From positions 1 to 64,000 of the forward strand of contig JAEZQK010000095.1 of assembly GCA_023413135.1 (NCBI GenBank): a DNA stretch of 64,000 nucleotides, read 5' to 3'. Position numbers and translations under genes: made by a program. This document shows positions 8,028 to 17,588 of the stretch, piece by piece; the stretch's first letter is position 1, and each line of letters starts with the position of its first letter. The notes under the pieces were generated by a model that was given only the letters and a program-made list of their open reading frames with translations, had not been told where the DNA came from and made no database searches. Origin of the DNA: Bacillota bacterium (lineage in GTDB: Bacteria; Bacillota; Clostridia; Christensenellales; Aristaeellaceae).

Positions 8028-9443
8028 ATGTCCAACCAACGGATCACGCTGGATATCAATCATATGATGACCGACATGCTGGGCTTGCAATATGGAATCG
8101 ATGCAGGTCAGGTGGAAACGCTGGTCCCTTATGCGAAAAGGGCGAATCAGGCTTTGCAGAAAAACCGCGGCACCGGCTGGCTGGGCTGGATGGAGCTGCC
8201 CTACAACCAGAATGAGATCGTGGCCGAAGTTATGAACGTGGCTGCGGAAATCCGCCGGGATTTTGACACGTTTGTGGTGCTGGGCATCGGCGGTTCCGCC
8301 CTGGGGCCCATCGCCGTGCAGCAGGCGCTGAACCATTTGCATTATAACGAGCTGCCGGCGAATAAGCGGGGCGGCCCCAGGCTGTACGTGGAGGACAATA
8401 TCGATCCGGAGCGGATGCAGTCGCTGCTGGACGTGATTGATGTCAAGAAGACCTGCTTCAACGTGATTACCAAGTCCGGCGCCACCGCCGAGACCATGAG
8501 CCAGTACCTGATTATCAGCGACCTTCTGAAAAAGGAAGTAGGTGCCGGCTGGCAAAAGCACATGATCGCCACCACGGATAAAGAAAAAGGCAACCTGATC
8601 CAATTGGCCAAGGCGGAGGGCTTCAAGCTGTTCTACATACCCTCCAGCGTGGGCGGACGGTTTTCCGAGCTTTGCCCCGTTGGGCTTCTGCCTGCGGCCG
8701 TGTGCGGCATCGACATAAAAGCAATGCTTGCCGGTGCTGCCGATATGGATGCCCGCTGCAAAACGGACGATGTGTGGCAAAATCCCGCACTGCTGGAGGC
8801 GGTTTTGCAGTACATTGCCATGCAGGACATGGATATGAACGTTCAGGTGGTCATGCCTTATGCCGACAGCCTGAAATACATGGCCGACTGGTTCTGCCAG
8901 CTCTGGGCCGAATCATTGGGCAAGAATGTGACCCGCAAGGGCATGGCGGTCAATGTAGGCCAGACACCCACCAAGGCCTTGGGCGTCACCGACCAGCACA
9001 GCCAGCTTCAGCTATACACCGAAGGCCCTTACGACAAAATCATCACCTTCCTGAAGGTTGGCGCTTTCCGCACTGAATCGTCTATTCCCCACGGCTGCGA
9101 AGCGTTCCCGGATGTGGCCTTCCTGGGCGGCAAAAGCCTGAACAAGCTGATCGCCGCGGAGCTTGCCGGCACGGAATATGCGCTGTACCGATCTGGGCGC
9201 ATGAGTCAAACGATCACCCTGCCGGAAGTAAATGCCCATACCATCGGCCAGCTTTTGTACTTCTTCCAGATGGCCACCGCCTACGCCGGAGAGCTGTTCG
9301 ATATCGACGCTTTCAACCAGCCGGGCGTGGAGGAAAGCAAAATCGCTTCCTACGCCGTGCTGGGCAACGAAAGCGAAAAGTACACGAAAAAACGCCGGGA
9401 GATGACCGGGAAGCCAGAGGCGAAAAGGGAATACGTTTTGTGA
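8028..9443 (+). CDS. pgi: Glucose-6-phosphate isomerase
   Basis: Interconverts glucose-6-phosphate and fructose-6-phosphate in glycolysis and gluconeogenesis. 471 residues. Recognised by VLGIGGSALGP, the sugar-phosphate motif TKSGATAETMSQ, GGRFSELCPVGLLP and the catalytic region WFCQLWAESLGKN. The start at ATG 8028 follows GGAGGGGG; an ATG at 8001 lies before this site and is rejected. A TATAAT at 7975-7980 is a candidate -10, with no convincing -35. The gene is single and ends in a strong terminator shared with the converging satP. Confidence 0.96.
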   Translation: MSNQRITLDINHMMTDMLGLQYGIDAGQVETLVPYAKRANQALQKNRGTGWLGWMELPYNQNEIVAEVMNVAAEIRRDFDTFVVLGIGGSALGPIAVQQALNHLHYNELPANKRGGPRLYVEDNIDPERMQSLLDVIDVKKTCFNVITKSGATAETMSQYLIISDLLKKEVGAGWQKHMIATTDKEKGNLIQLAKAEGFKLFYIPSSVGGRFSELCPVGLLPAAVCGIDIKAMLAGAADMDARCKTDDVWQNPALLEAVLQYIAMQDMDMNVQVVMPYADSLKYMADWFCQLWAESLGKNVTRKGMAVNVGQTPTKALGVTDQHSQLQLYTEGPYDKIITFLKVGAFRTESSIPHGCEAFPDVAFLGGKSLNKLIAAELAGTEYALYRSGRMSQTITLPEVNAHTIGQLLYFFQMATAYAGELFDIDAFNQPGVEESKIASYAVLGNESEKYTKKRREMTGKPEAKREYVL

Positions 9444-9452
9444 GATAAAGCA

Positions 9453-9490
9453 GGGAGGATGCCTTTTCAGAGGTCATCCTCCCTTATTTA
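9453..9490. terminator. Rho-independent terminator between pgi and satP
   Basis: Perfect 9-bp stem GGGAGGATG / CATCCTCCC (9453-9461 with 9475-9483) followed by TTATTTATT. It serves pgi, and from the other strand can serve satP. Confidence 0.85.
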
Positions 9491-9491
9491 T

Positions 9492-10055
9492 TCACAGAGG
9501 CAATATTCTTTTTCCGAATTCTCCGTTTACGATCTGCGCAACGGATGCGTAAACCGCGCAGAGCCCGCAGAAAATGCCTTCGATACCGGCCGCCGTCCTG
9601 ATGGCATGTATGCCGGTGAAGTCTCCAACCGCCAGCAGGAAAAACAGCAGGGTCAGCGAACCAAAAACCAGTTGCGTCGCCCTATTGTGCTTGAATGTGC
9701 CGATGAACATAAATCCTGTAAAAAGACCCCATAGCAGGAGATAAAAACCCATTGAGGAGGCATCGGCGGCCTGCACGGTGGAGACGGGGTTCGCCCAAAT
9801 CACAATCAAAGACCACCAGAAGAAGCCATATGCCGTGAATGCCGTTGCACCAAAGGTGTTGCCCTTTTTAAATTCCATGATGCCGGTGATGATCTGCGCC
9901 GCACCTCCCAACGCGAAACCCATCGCGACGATAACGGTGGACAGTGGCAGCAGGCCGGCGTTGTGCAGGTTCAGCAGCACGGTGGTCATGCCAAACCCCA
10001 GCAGGCCAAGCGGAGCCGGATTGGCGATGGGAGAACGCTGTTCTGATGTGCTCAT
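9492..10055 (-). CDS. satP: Acetate/succinate permease, GPR1/FUN34/YaaH (SatP) family
   Basis: 187-residue inner-membrane protein with six predicted helices, matching the 188-residue SatP of E. coli. The family signature NPAPLGLLGFGMTT stands near the N-terminus. It is expected to carry acetate, and perhaps succinate, with protons. The start is ATG 10055 with TTGGAGGA upstream; the in-frame ATG at 10076 lies before that site. It converges with pgi, and the region upstream (10056-10268) separates it from a divergent toroid-fold gene and shows no further feature. Confidence 0.88.
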   Translation of the reverse strand: MSTSEQRSPIANPAPLGLLGFGMTTVLLNLHNAGLLPLSTVIVAMGFALGGAAQIITGIMEFKKGNTFGATAFTAYGFFWWSLIVIWANPVSTVQAADASSMGFYLLLWGLFTGFMFIGTFKHNRATQLVFGSLTLLFFLLAVGDFTGIHAIRTAAGIEGIFCGLCAVYASVAQIVNGEFGKRILPL

Positions 10056-10268
10056 AAAAAAAATCCTCCAATACAATTAAGGTTAACTATAAGATTGGCT
10101 TTTGGCCACACAGTTGCTGATTATATCATGCATGGCGGCAGGCAGCAACCAGGAAAAGAAGCATCCTGATTTTTGACGCTTCTGAATGTGTGCATTGCTT
10201 TTTCCAGGTATACACTGCTTTTTATTGTGTGGTAGAATAAGGAAGATAAACTGTGTGGAGGCAAGCAA

Positions 10269-11213
10269 ATGAAAAAGCAGACGGCACAGGCATTTCAGGA
10301 AATCAACTTGTGGATGTACCGCAATGCCCGGCCTATCGATTTGGCGGTGTGGCGGTATCATTTTGAAAACGGAAGCAGGAAAGCAGTCTTAGAGGCGCTA
10401 GGCTTCTACCAAAATGAGGACGGCGGCTTTGGCCACGCCCTGGAGGCGGATAGCTGGAATCCTGGCTCTTCGCCCTATACTACCCTGGCTGCCGTTAACA
10501 TCCTTAAATCCATTGGATTTCTGGATATGAGCCATCCTATGTGGCGGGGGATATTCCGCCACCTTGCCGAATGCCCCGATTGCACTGAATATGGATGGAG
10601 ATTCAGTATTCCTTCAAATGACGGTTATCCTCACGCACCCTGGTGGACGTATAATGAGGAAGCCAATGGCTATGAAAGCATCGGCCTTACGGCGGAGATT
10701 GCGGGCTTTATTCTGGTTTACGGCGATAAGGATTCCGGGTTGTACCATAAAGCGCTAGCGTTTGCCGGTGCCGTGATTGAAAAGCTGAAAACGCCCGGGA
10801 AATACGGCGATATGGGCATCGGCGGATATTGTGCGCTGCTGGACAGTATCAAAAAGGCCAAGCTGGAAGGACGCTTTGATTGCGATTTCCTGGAGCAGGC
10901 CGTGCGTAAGCAGGTGCATGACACCATCGAACGGGATACATCCAAATGGGTGTATTACGGCGTTCGGCCCTCCAACTACATTCATACTCCGGACAGTCCC
11001 TATTACAATGATAATGAGGATATCGTACAGAAAGAACTGGATTATCTGATCGAAACCAGGCCGCAAAATTGCGTCTGGCCCATCCCCTGGAGTTGGTTTG
11101 AGAATAATGACAAGTATCCCAAGGAATCTGCCATCAGCGAAAACTGGTGGAAGGCCGTGAAGGCTACGGAAAAGGTATTGCTACTTAAAAGTTTTCGAAG
11201 GGTGGAAGGGTGA
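10269..11213 (+). CDS. Alpha/alpha-toroid (prenyltransferase/terpenoid-cyclase fold) protein of unknown role
   Basis: 314 residues, no signal peptide. EALGFYQNEDGGFGHALEAD and repeated Leu/Ala-rich helical pairs resemble the QW-type repeats of squalene-cyclase and prenyltransferase-like toroids, a fold common in uncharacterised clostridial proteins. Catalytic DxDD is not seen, so a cyclase activity should not be assumed. The ribosome site GGAGG lies seven to eight bases before ATG 10269. Monocistronic as far as can be seen. Fold call moderate; function unknown. Confidence 0.6.
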   Translation: MKKQTAQAFQEINLWMYRNARPIDLAVWRYHFENGSRKAVLEALGFYQNEDGGFGHALEADSWNPGSSPYTTLAAVNILKSIGFLDMSHPMWRGIFRHLAECPDCTEYGWRFSIPSNDGYPHAPWWTYNEEANGYESIGLTAEIAGFILVYGDKDSGLYHKALAFAGAVIEKLKTPGKYGDMGIGGYCALLDSIKKAKLEGRFDCDFLEQAVRKQVHDTIERDTSKWVYYGVRPSNYIHTPDSPYYNDNEDIVQKELDYLIETRPQNCVWPIPWSWFENNDKYPKESAISENWWKAVKATEKVLLLKSFRRVEG

Positions 11214-11270
11214 AAAAGTCTGGCCAAGCATCTCCATATATAAATGACTATATATTTGGGGGAAGAGAAC

Positions 11271-13457
11271 ATGCATAGAATACAAAGGACCATTTGCACA
11301 CTATTCATGGTGGCACTTGTTTTGTGTGTTCCAGCAGCAAATGCCGAAAACTTTCAAAGTGATTTCGACGGAATCAACAGGGCTGCTAAATCTGTTCTGA
11401 GGCTGGAGGTATACAACGAAGAGAACCAGCTAATTGCTACCGGTAGCGGCTTTGTAGCGTTTGATAACTATACTATCGTGACAAATTACCACGTTATTGA
11501 GAATGCGGATTGAATACTGGCATTAAGTGATGCCGGTTACCAATACCTTGTAAATAAATCCATTGCCGTAAACGAACAAAAGGATATCGCTCTTTTAGAA
11601 TTCTTTTCACCAACGGATCTTAAGCCACTGACTCTTTCAGAAGGTGGAGAATCTCGCCGGGATGAACCTGTTGTGGCCATTGGCAGTCCAAACGGCGTGA
11701 CCAACTCTGTATTCCTGGGCAACATCAGCGTATTATATGAAGATGGTGATGTATCCTATATACAGTTTACGGCTCCCATCTCTCCCGTATGCAGCGGAGG
11801 AGCACTGCTTAATAGCCAGGGAGAGGTAATAGGCGTTACATCCGCCACTTATATTGATAATCAGAATATGAACCTTGCAGTTCATATTGATGAGATTATA
11901 GAGCTTTACAGGGAAAACAAAGGCGCACCCAGAGCTGATATTGGGACGCATCGCAAACAAGTAATGGAATTGGATGAAACTACGGCTGCTCCATTGGAGC
12001 TTACCTCTATGATTTATTCTGGCACAAACGCAATCAGTATATTTGAGCGTATGGTACCGATCAAAATGAATGCCCCGGCCAATTATGCCTTCTGGTCCGG
12101 TGGGGTGTTCACCTTCCGCGGCGACTCCTTCCGCCAAAATGCTGCCTTCGGCGTATTGGATGTGCAGGAGAACAAACTGGAAGTCGCCTGGAGTGTGCCC
12201 ATGGGCGGCATCGCCTCCTATCACGGCGCAGGCTGGACGGGTCAGCCGGCCATCGTCAAGTGGCCCAGGGATATCCGCGAAATGATGAACCTGACCGATG
12301 AAAAGAAGGCCGTTGTTGCGCTGAAGGAAGTCATCCTGGCCTCCCAGGATGGGAAGATCTATTTCCTGGATCTTTTCGACGGCCAGCCCACCCGCGATCC
12401 CATTAACATGGGCTATCCCCTGAGGGGTTCCGTCTCTGTCGATCCCAGGGGCATGCCCATGCTCTCGGTGGGTCAGGGCATCGGCAAGGTCAACGATACG
12501 GTGGGAGACACCGGATTTTTCGTTTTCAACCTCATCGATCAAAAACAGATGCTGTTCATCAACGGCCAGGACAAGAATGCCTTTGGCGCCAACGGCGCGT
12601 TTGACAGTTCCTCCCTGCTGGATCTGAACAGCGATACGTTGATCATCGCCGGGGAAAACGGCATGCTCTATACCGTGCGACTGAACTCTACCTTTGATGT
12701 GATCAGGGGCAAGCTGGAAATCGATCCGAAGATCGTTTCGTATAAATCGAAAACCTCCAAACAAAAGGAAGCGGACACCGGCATCGAGGGCAGCGTGGCT
12801 ATGTACGGGAACTATGCGTACTTTGCCGACGCCGTCGGCATCCTGCAGTGCGTGGATGTAAACACCATGAAGCCTGTCTGGGCTGTGGATACCGATGACA
12901 ACACCGACGCCACCATCGCCCTGGACTTTGATGAGGATGGCGCGCTGGCGCTGTATACCGGCAATACCGTTAAGGAGCAGGGCAAAAATGGCGTTTGCAC
13001 CATTAGGAGGCTGAGCGCCCTGACGGGTGAACAGGAATGGTTCTATACGGTGGATGTGGAATACAACACCACCGAAACGGGCGGCTGCATGGCATCTCCT
13101 GTGGTCGGCCAGCAGAGCATCGGCGACCTGGTGATCTTCACCGTAGCCAAGACGCCTGAGGGCGGGCAGATCATCGCCTTAGACAAAAAGACGGGCCAAG
13201 TGGTCTGGCAGCAGCCCATGTCCCACTATAGCTGGAGTTCCCCCGTGGCCGTGTACAATGAAAGTGGCGACGCCTGGATCATCCAGGGCGACAGCGCAGG
13301 CGTACTGCGGCTGATGGACGGGCAGACCGGCGTGGTTATGAACAGCATCCAGCTTGAAGGCGCCATCACCGGCTCTCCTGCCGTATACAATAACATGCTG
13401 GTGGTTGGCACCAGCGGCAAGGACATCAGCAAGATTTATGGTATTGTTATCAAGTAG
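11271..13457 (+). pseudogene. Secreted trypsin-like serine protease fused to a PQQ-type beta-propeller, interrupted by an in-frame TGA
   Basis: One reading frame of 729 codons, broken only by TGA at 11511-11513. Signal peptide at residues 1-26 (MHRIQRTICTLFMVALVL, then VPAANA). The S1 protease triad is visible across the break: His in TNYHVIE just before the stop, Asp in KDIALLEF and Ser in PVCSGGALLN after it. From about 12060 the product is a beta-propeller with PQQ-like blades (GKIYFLDLFDG, GVLRLMDGQTG, PVWAVDTDD). The start ATG 11271 follows GGGGGAAGAG. The protease half is AT-rich and the propeller half GC-rich, suggesting a composite origin. Either a one-base nonsense mutation, a sequencing error or readthrough; a hairpin directly follows the stop. 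The family calls are secure. Confidence 0.8.
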
Positions 13458-13515
13458 GGGCGATCCTTCGGTTCTCTTTCAAAGAGGCATTTCCCGCCAT
13501 TCATGCGCACCATCT

Positions 13516-13541
13516 CCCGCCGGGTGTTCCTATCCGGCGGG
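13516..13541 (+). terminator. Probable terminator after the protease-propeller gene
   Basis: Stem CCCGCCGG / CCGGCGGG with a ten-base loop, followed by a short T-containing tract GGTTTGTGC. The weak T run lowers confidence. Confidence 0.5.
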
Positions 13542-13632
13542 GTTTGTGCTATATTGTAGTCAACGCAGATATTGCGAGCCAGCGCTATGCCTTGGCACTG
13601 TTGCAGTAATTTTTGATATGGAGGATGCTCAT

Positions 13633-14205
13633 ATGGCGTATACGGTAAAGCCACTTGGACCGGAATTGGCCCAGACGTTTGTGGACTATCTCGGCTCTCT
13701 GGATTTTCACCATGCGCCCCACTGGTCCACCTGTTTTTGCCGCTTCTACTATACGGACTGCGGCCAGGAAGAATGGCAGCACCGCACCGGGGAGCGGAAC
13801 GCTGCCGAGGCGGTGCAGGCGATCCGGGAAGGAAAGATGCATGGGTATCTTGCCTTTGACGGGGACAAGTGCATCGGCTGGTGCTGTGCCGACAATGCGG
13901 AGCGGTTCATCCGCCTCAAGGGTGAAATGCAGCCCATCATTGAGGGGAAGAAGGTAGGCTCCATTCTTTGCTATGTGATCCGGCCGGAATACAGGGGCCA
14001 GGGCGTGGCCAGGCTTTTGCTGAAGGAAGCGGTGGAGAATTTCAAGGAAAAGGGCTACGAAGCTGTGCTTACACTGCCCGTGGACATCAAGGACGACCTG
14101 CAAAAGCGCTACCGGGGTACGCTTAACATGTATCAGGAAATGGGCTTTGAAAAGATACAGGAGCATGGCACCCTAAGCGTGATGTGGCTGGACTTGAAGG
14201 CATAG
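13633..14205 (+). CDS. GNAT-family N-acetyltransferase
   Basis: 190 residues. Acetyl-CoA-binding motif A is GSILCYVIRPEYRGQGVARLLLKEAV, read as R/Q-x-x-G-x-A in its core (RGQGVA), followed by the C-terminal MYQEMGFEK. The N-terminal half (HWSTCFCRFYY) is rich in Cys and aromatics. The substrate is not predictable. The start ATG 13633 has GGAGG eight bases before it; the frame extends upstream to 13354 only because it runs inside the preceding gene. Confidence 0.82.
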   Translation: MAYTVKPLGPELAQTFVDYLGSLDFHHAPHWSTCFCRFYYTDCGQEEWQHRTGERNAAEAVQAIREGKMHGYLAFDGDKCIGWCCADNAERFIRLKGEMQPIIEGKKVGSILCYVIRPEYRGQGVARLLLKEAVENFKEKGYEAVLTLPVDIKDDLQKRYRGTLNMYQEMGFEKIQEHGTLSVMWLDLKA

Positions 14206-14268
14206 ATATACGGTATGGCCTGCTGCCGTCTGCCTTTTTTCTGTTCCATTAAATTGGAGGAATACACC

Positions 14269-14979
14269 ATGAATGCATTATCCAGGGAGCTTCACGATTT
14301 TCTTCTGGACAAGGGTGCTTCCCTGTGCGGCTTTGCGGACCTACGCGGGGTTGTGGAAGGAGACTTGCACGGCGGCGTATCCGTGGCGGTGAAGCTGCCT
14401 GTTTCCGTTTTGCAGTCCATCAAAGACGGGCCTAGCAGAATCTATTTTGACGCGTACCATGATATCAACGAAAAGCTGGATGGCCTGGTGACGGCAGGGG
14501 CGGATTTTCTGGCGGAACGGGGATATCGCGTCTACGCCCGGACCAGGGCGAATGTGAAGGAGCACCCGGGCTACCGCACAGACCTGCCCCACAAAACTGT
14601 GGCCACCAGGGCGGGGTTAGGCTGGATCGGCAAAAGTGCGCTGCTGGTGACAAAGGAATATGGCCCGGCCATCCGGCTGTCCTCCCTTTTAACGGATGCG
14701 CCTGTTACCACAGGTGAGCCTATCGGCAAGTCCAAATGCGGAAACTGTACCGCCTGCATGGACCACTGCCCCGGCAAAGCCATTTCCGGAAAGTTATGGG
14801 ATGTGAAAATGGACCGGGATGAATTCTTTGATGCCGCCGCCTGCCGCAAGGCGGCCAGGGCACTTTCGGCAGAGCTCTTGAACGAAGAAATATCACTGTG
14901 CGGCAAATGTATCGAGGTTTGCCCTTATACCAAGGGGTATATCCGCCGCTCCATGGAAAATGAGAGGGTGATGTTGTAA
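14269..14979 (+). CDS. Double [4Fe-4S] ferredoxin-type protein of the epoxyqueuosine-reductase-like family
   Basis: 236 residues with two C-terminal clusters: CGNCTACMDHCPGKAI and CGKCIEVCPYTKGYI, each the C-x2-C-x2/3-C-x3-C-P type. The middle (DLPHKTVATRAGLGWIGKSALLVT) is the motif shared with QueG-like reductases that bind cobalamin. It is shorter than QueG (about 310-380 residues) and lacks the C-terminal HEAT repeats, so this is probably one of the short, uncharacterised QueG relatives common in anaerobes and not the tRNA-modifying enzyme itself. GGAGG precedes ATG 14269. Confidence 0.75.
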   Translation: MNALSRELHDFLLDKGASLCGFADLRGVVEGDLHGGVSVAVKLPVSVLQSIKDGPSRIYFDAYHDINEKLDGLVTAGADFLAERGYRVYARTRANVKEHPGYRTDLPHKTVATRAGLGWIGKSALLVTKEYGPAIRLSSLLTDAPVTTGEPIGKSKCGNCTACMDHCPGKAISGKLWDVKMDRDEFFDAAACRKAARALSAELLNEEISLCGKCIEVCPYTKGYIRRSMENERVML

Positions 14980-15044
14980 AGACAACGGAAAGTATTTGCC
15001 ATCATGGGTATACTGAAGACAAGCAATGCGAAGGAGGCATCCCT

Positions 15045-16238
15045 ATGGGCAAGCTGCTTACGCAAAAGGTAACCTGGGTGGGCAAGGTGGACTGGGAGCT
15101 GAAAAGGTTCCACGGGGAGGAGTACTCCACCTGGAAAGGCTCCTCCTACAATTCGTATCTTGTGCGGGATGAAAAGACGGCACTCATTGACACGGTATGG
15201 CAGCCTTTTGACAAGGAATTTGTTTTAAGGCTCAAGCAGGAGATCGATGTAAGCACCATTGACTATATCGTCATCAATCATGGGGAGATTGATCATAGCG
15301 GCGCGTTGCCGGAGCTGATGCGTGCCATCCCCGGCAAGCCCATTTACTGCACAGCCAATGCCGTGAAAACGCTGAAGGGCCATTACCATGAGGATTGGCG
15401 CTTCGTGCCTGTAAAGACGGGGGATACGCTCCCGCTGGGCTCTACGTCTTTGGTGTTTGTGGAAGCGCCCATGCTCCACTGGCCTGATACCATGTTCACC
15501 TATCTGACGGGGGAGAATATTCTCTTTTCCAATGATGCCTTTGGCCAGCACTATGCCACCGAATCGCTTTATAACGACGTGGTGGATCAGGCGGAGCTGT
15601 ATGGCGAGGCAGTGAAATATTACGCCAACATCCTGACGCCCTTTTCTCCTTTGGTCATCAAGAAGATCAAGGAGGTATTGGCCCTTTCGCTGCCGGTGGA
15701 TATGATTTGCCCCAGCCACGGCGTGATCTGGAAAAACAATCCCACGCAAATCGTGGAGCAGTATTTGAAGTGGGCCGGCAACTATCAGGAGAATCAAATT
15801 ACACTGATCTACGATACCATGTGGAACGCCACCCGCAAGATGGCCGAGGCCATTGCCGCGGGTATCCGGGACAAGGACGATACCGTGACGGTGAAGCTGA
15901 TGCACGCTTCCAAGGAAGACAAGAACGACATCATCACCCAGGTGTTCCGCTCCAAGGCGGTCCTGCTGGGCTCCTCCACCATCAACAACGGCTATCTGTC
16001 CGCATTGGGCGGGCTGCTGGAAATGATGCGTGGCCTGAAATTCCAGAATAAGAAGGCGGCGGCCTTCGGCAGCTACGGCTGGAGCGGCGAGGCGGTGAAG
16101 ATGTTGTCCAAGGGCCTTTTGGATGCGGGGTTCACCCTTGTAAATGAAGGCTTACGAACGCTATGGGTGCCGGATGAAAAAGCGCTGGCCGCATGTTTTG
16201 CCTACGGGCAGGAAATTGCCGCCGGTATCCGGGCATAA
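15045..16238 (+). CDS. fprA: A-type flavoprotein (flavo-diiron oxygen/NO reductase)
   Basis: 397 residues. The N-terminal metallo-beta-lactamase-like domain carries the diiron ligands in NHGEIDHSGAL (H-x-E-x-D-H), LHWPDTMF, SNDAFGQH and CPSHGVIW. A C-terminal flavodoxin domain starts near residue 255 (YDTMWNATRKMA). The cytosolic enzyme reduces O2 to water, or NO to N2O, with electrons from rubredoxin or similar donors; it is a standard protection system of strict anaerobes. GAAGGAGG lies before ATG 15045. A strong terminator follows, so it is monocistronic. Confidence 0.94.
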   Translation: MGKLLTQKVTWVGKVDWELKRFHGEEYSTWKGSSYNSYLVRDEKTALIDTVWQPFDKEFVLRLKQEIDVSTIDYIVINHGEIDHSGALPELMRAIPGKPIYCTANAVKTLKGHYHEDWRFVPVKTGDTLPLGSTSLVFVEAPMLHWPDTMFTYLTGENILFSNDAFGQHYATESLYNDVVDQAELYGEAVKYYANILTPFSPLVIKKIKEVLALSLPVDMICPSHGVIWKNNPTQIVEQYLKWAGNYQENQITLIYDTMWNATRKMAEAIAAGIRDKDDTVTVKLMHASKEDKNDIITQVFRSKAVLLGSSTINNGYLSALGGLLEMMRGLKFQNKKAAAFGSYGWSGEAVKMLSKGLLDAGFTLVNEGLRTLWVPDEKALAACFAYGQEIAAGIRA

Positions 16239-16249
16239 ACGATTTTTTA

Positions 16250-16290
16250 GCCGCCTCCCCCGCAGTCTGCGGGCGGGAGGCGGCTTTTTC
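16250..16290. terminator. Strong rho-independent terminator after fprA
   Basis: Perfect 10-bp stem GCCGCCTCCC / GGGAGGCGGC (16250-16259 with 16275-16284) enclosing a smaller CCGCAG/CTGCGG hairpin, followed by TTTTTCT. Confidence 0.92.
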
Positions 16291-16360
16291 TGTTCCCATA
16301 CCTCTTGCCAGACGCACCGTGATAGGGTGTATAATGGGATATCATGGATGTGAAAGGGGG

Positions 16361-16897
16361 ATGCCGTTGATTCTTTCGGGAAAAGAGATACAAAGGCGCC
16401 TGGGCAGGGAGATCATCATTGAGCCCTTTTTGGAAAGCAGGCTCAACCCCAATAGCTACAACCTGACGCTGCATGGCACGCTGCTCACCTATGATAACGC
16501 CGTGCTGGATATGAAAAAGCCCAACGCGGCCAGTGAGCTGCAAATCCCGGATAGTGGCCTGGCCCTCACCCCCGGCCGGCTGTATCTGGGCCGAACGAAT
16601 GAATATACGAAAACGGAAAAATGCGTGCCCATGTTGGAAGGACGCTCCTCCATCGGGCGGCTGGGGCTGTTTGTTCATGTTACCGCAGGGTTTGGGGATG
16701 TGGGCTTCGCAGGCTTCTGGACGCTGGAGATGTTCTGCGTGCAGCCTATTATCATCTATCCGGGAGTGGAGATCTGCCAGATCTATTACCACACCATCGA
16801 GGGGGATTTTGTTCCCTATCAAAGCGGAAAGTATCAGAACAACACGGGCATTCAGCCCAGCCTTTTGTTCCGGGATTTTGACGGGGAAAAGAAATAA
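16361..16897 (+). CDS. dcd: dCTP deaminase (dUTPase superfamily)
   Basis: 178 residues, typical for the trimeric dCTP deaminase that makes dUTP for thymidylate synthesis. The conserved strands LEGRSSIGRLGLFVHVTAG and GFAGFWTLE, with the catalytic Glu at the end, are present. The C-terminal YQNNTG resembles the flexible lid. Whether it is mono-functional or also hydrolyses dUTP is not decided by sequence. Start ATG 16361 follows GAAAGGGGG. TATAAT at 16330-16335 with TTGCCA at 16305-16310 is a possible promoter, although the 19-base spacer is long. The next gene starts 19 bases after the stop. Confidence 0.88.
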   Translation: MPLILSGKEIQRRLGREIIIEPFLESRLNPNSYNLTLHGTLLTYDNAVLDMKKPNAASELQIPDSGLALTPGRLYLGRTNEYTKTEKCVPMLEGRSSIGRLGLFVHVTAGFGDVGFAGFWTLEMFCVQPIIIYPGVEICQIYYHTIEGDFVPYQSGKYQNNTGIQPSLLFRDFDGEKK

Positions 16898-16915
16898 AGC
16901 AACGGAGGTTTTTTT

Positions 16916-17539
16916 ATGAAGGTTTTGCTCATCAACGGAAGCCCCCATCAAAACGGCTGCACCTATACCGCCCTGAGTGAAGTGGAAAAGGTCCTTCGGG
17001 AAGAAGGCGTGGAGACGGAGATCATCCATATCGGCAAAAAGCCCATTCAGGGCTGCACCGCCTGCGGCCATTGCTATACCGGCCCCGACCGCTGCGTGTT
17101 TGACGACGATATGGTGAACCGTGTTTTGGAAAAAGGCGAACAGGCCGACGCCTTTATCTTTGGCTCTCCGGTGTATTATGCTTCCGCCAACGGGTCCATG
17201 ATCGCCTTTATGGACAGGCTGTTCTATGCCGGAGACTGCTTCAAATTTAAGCCCGGGGCCTGCGTCGTCTCCGCCCGCCGGGCCGGCACCACCGCCGCAT
17301 TGGACCAGATGCTCAAATACCTTACTATCTCCAACATGATGGTGGTGGGTTCCCAGTACTGGGCCATGGTCCATGGCAATACGCCCGAGCAGGTACAAGA
17401 GGACAAGGAAGGGCTGCAGACGATGCGGACTTTGGGCCGCAATATGGCCTGGCTGCTAAAGTGCATAGAGGCCGGCAAGAAAGCTAACATCCAACTCCCG
17501 GAGCAGGAGAAAAGGCTAAGGACGAATTTTATCCGGTAG
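16916..17539 (+). CDS. NAD(P)H-dependent FMN reductase / flavodoxin-fold oxidoreductase
   Basis: 207 residues, Rossmann-like flavodoxin fold. INGSPHQNGCTYTAL is the FMN phosphate loop, GCTACGHCYTGPDRCVFDD gives a Cys-rich segment of the iron-sulfur-flavoprotein type (C-x2-C-x2-C), and FGSPVYYASANG binds the flavin ring. It follows dcd closely with its own GGAGG, probably co-transcribed. The electron partner is unknown; fprA lies nearby but in a separate transcript. Confidence 0.85.
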   Translation: MKVLLINGSPHQNGCTYTALSEVEKVLREEGVETEIIHIGKKPIQGCTACGHCYTGPDRCVFDDDMVNRVLEKGEQADAFIFGSPVYYASANGSMIAFMDRLFYAGDCFKFKPGACVVSARRAGTTAALDQMLKYLTISNMMVVGSQYWAMVHGNTPEQVQEDKEGLQTMRTLGRNMAWLLKCIEAGKKANIQLPEQEKRLRTNFIR

Positions 17540-17588
17540 TATGTGAGAGGTATCCTTGAAAAGGATGCTACATGCTGATGGCGAAACC

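Noticed and set aside
7974..8780. 268-codon open frame on the minus strand
   Set aside because: Antisense to pgi; it arises from the codon pattern of the real gene.
11511..11536. Selenocysteine insertion at the in-frame TGA
   Set aside because: A hairpin follows, but no selenocysteine is expected in this part of an S1 protease, and the hairpin starts too close to the TGA for the usual bacterial SECIS spacing. Kept only as a readthrough question.
11733..12764. 343-codon open frame on the minus strand
   Set aside because: Antisense shadow of the protease-propeller gene, no ribosome site and no recognisable motif.
16247..17398. 383-codon open frame on the minus strand
   Set aside because: It lies antisense to dcd and the flavoprotein, both with clear family motifs; its own product is Gly/His/Pro-rich and unlike any family.
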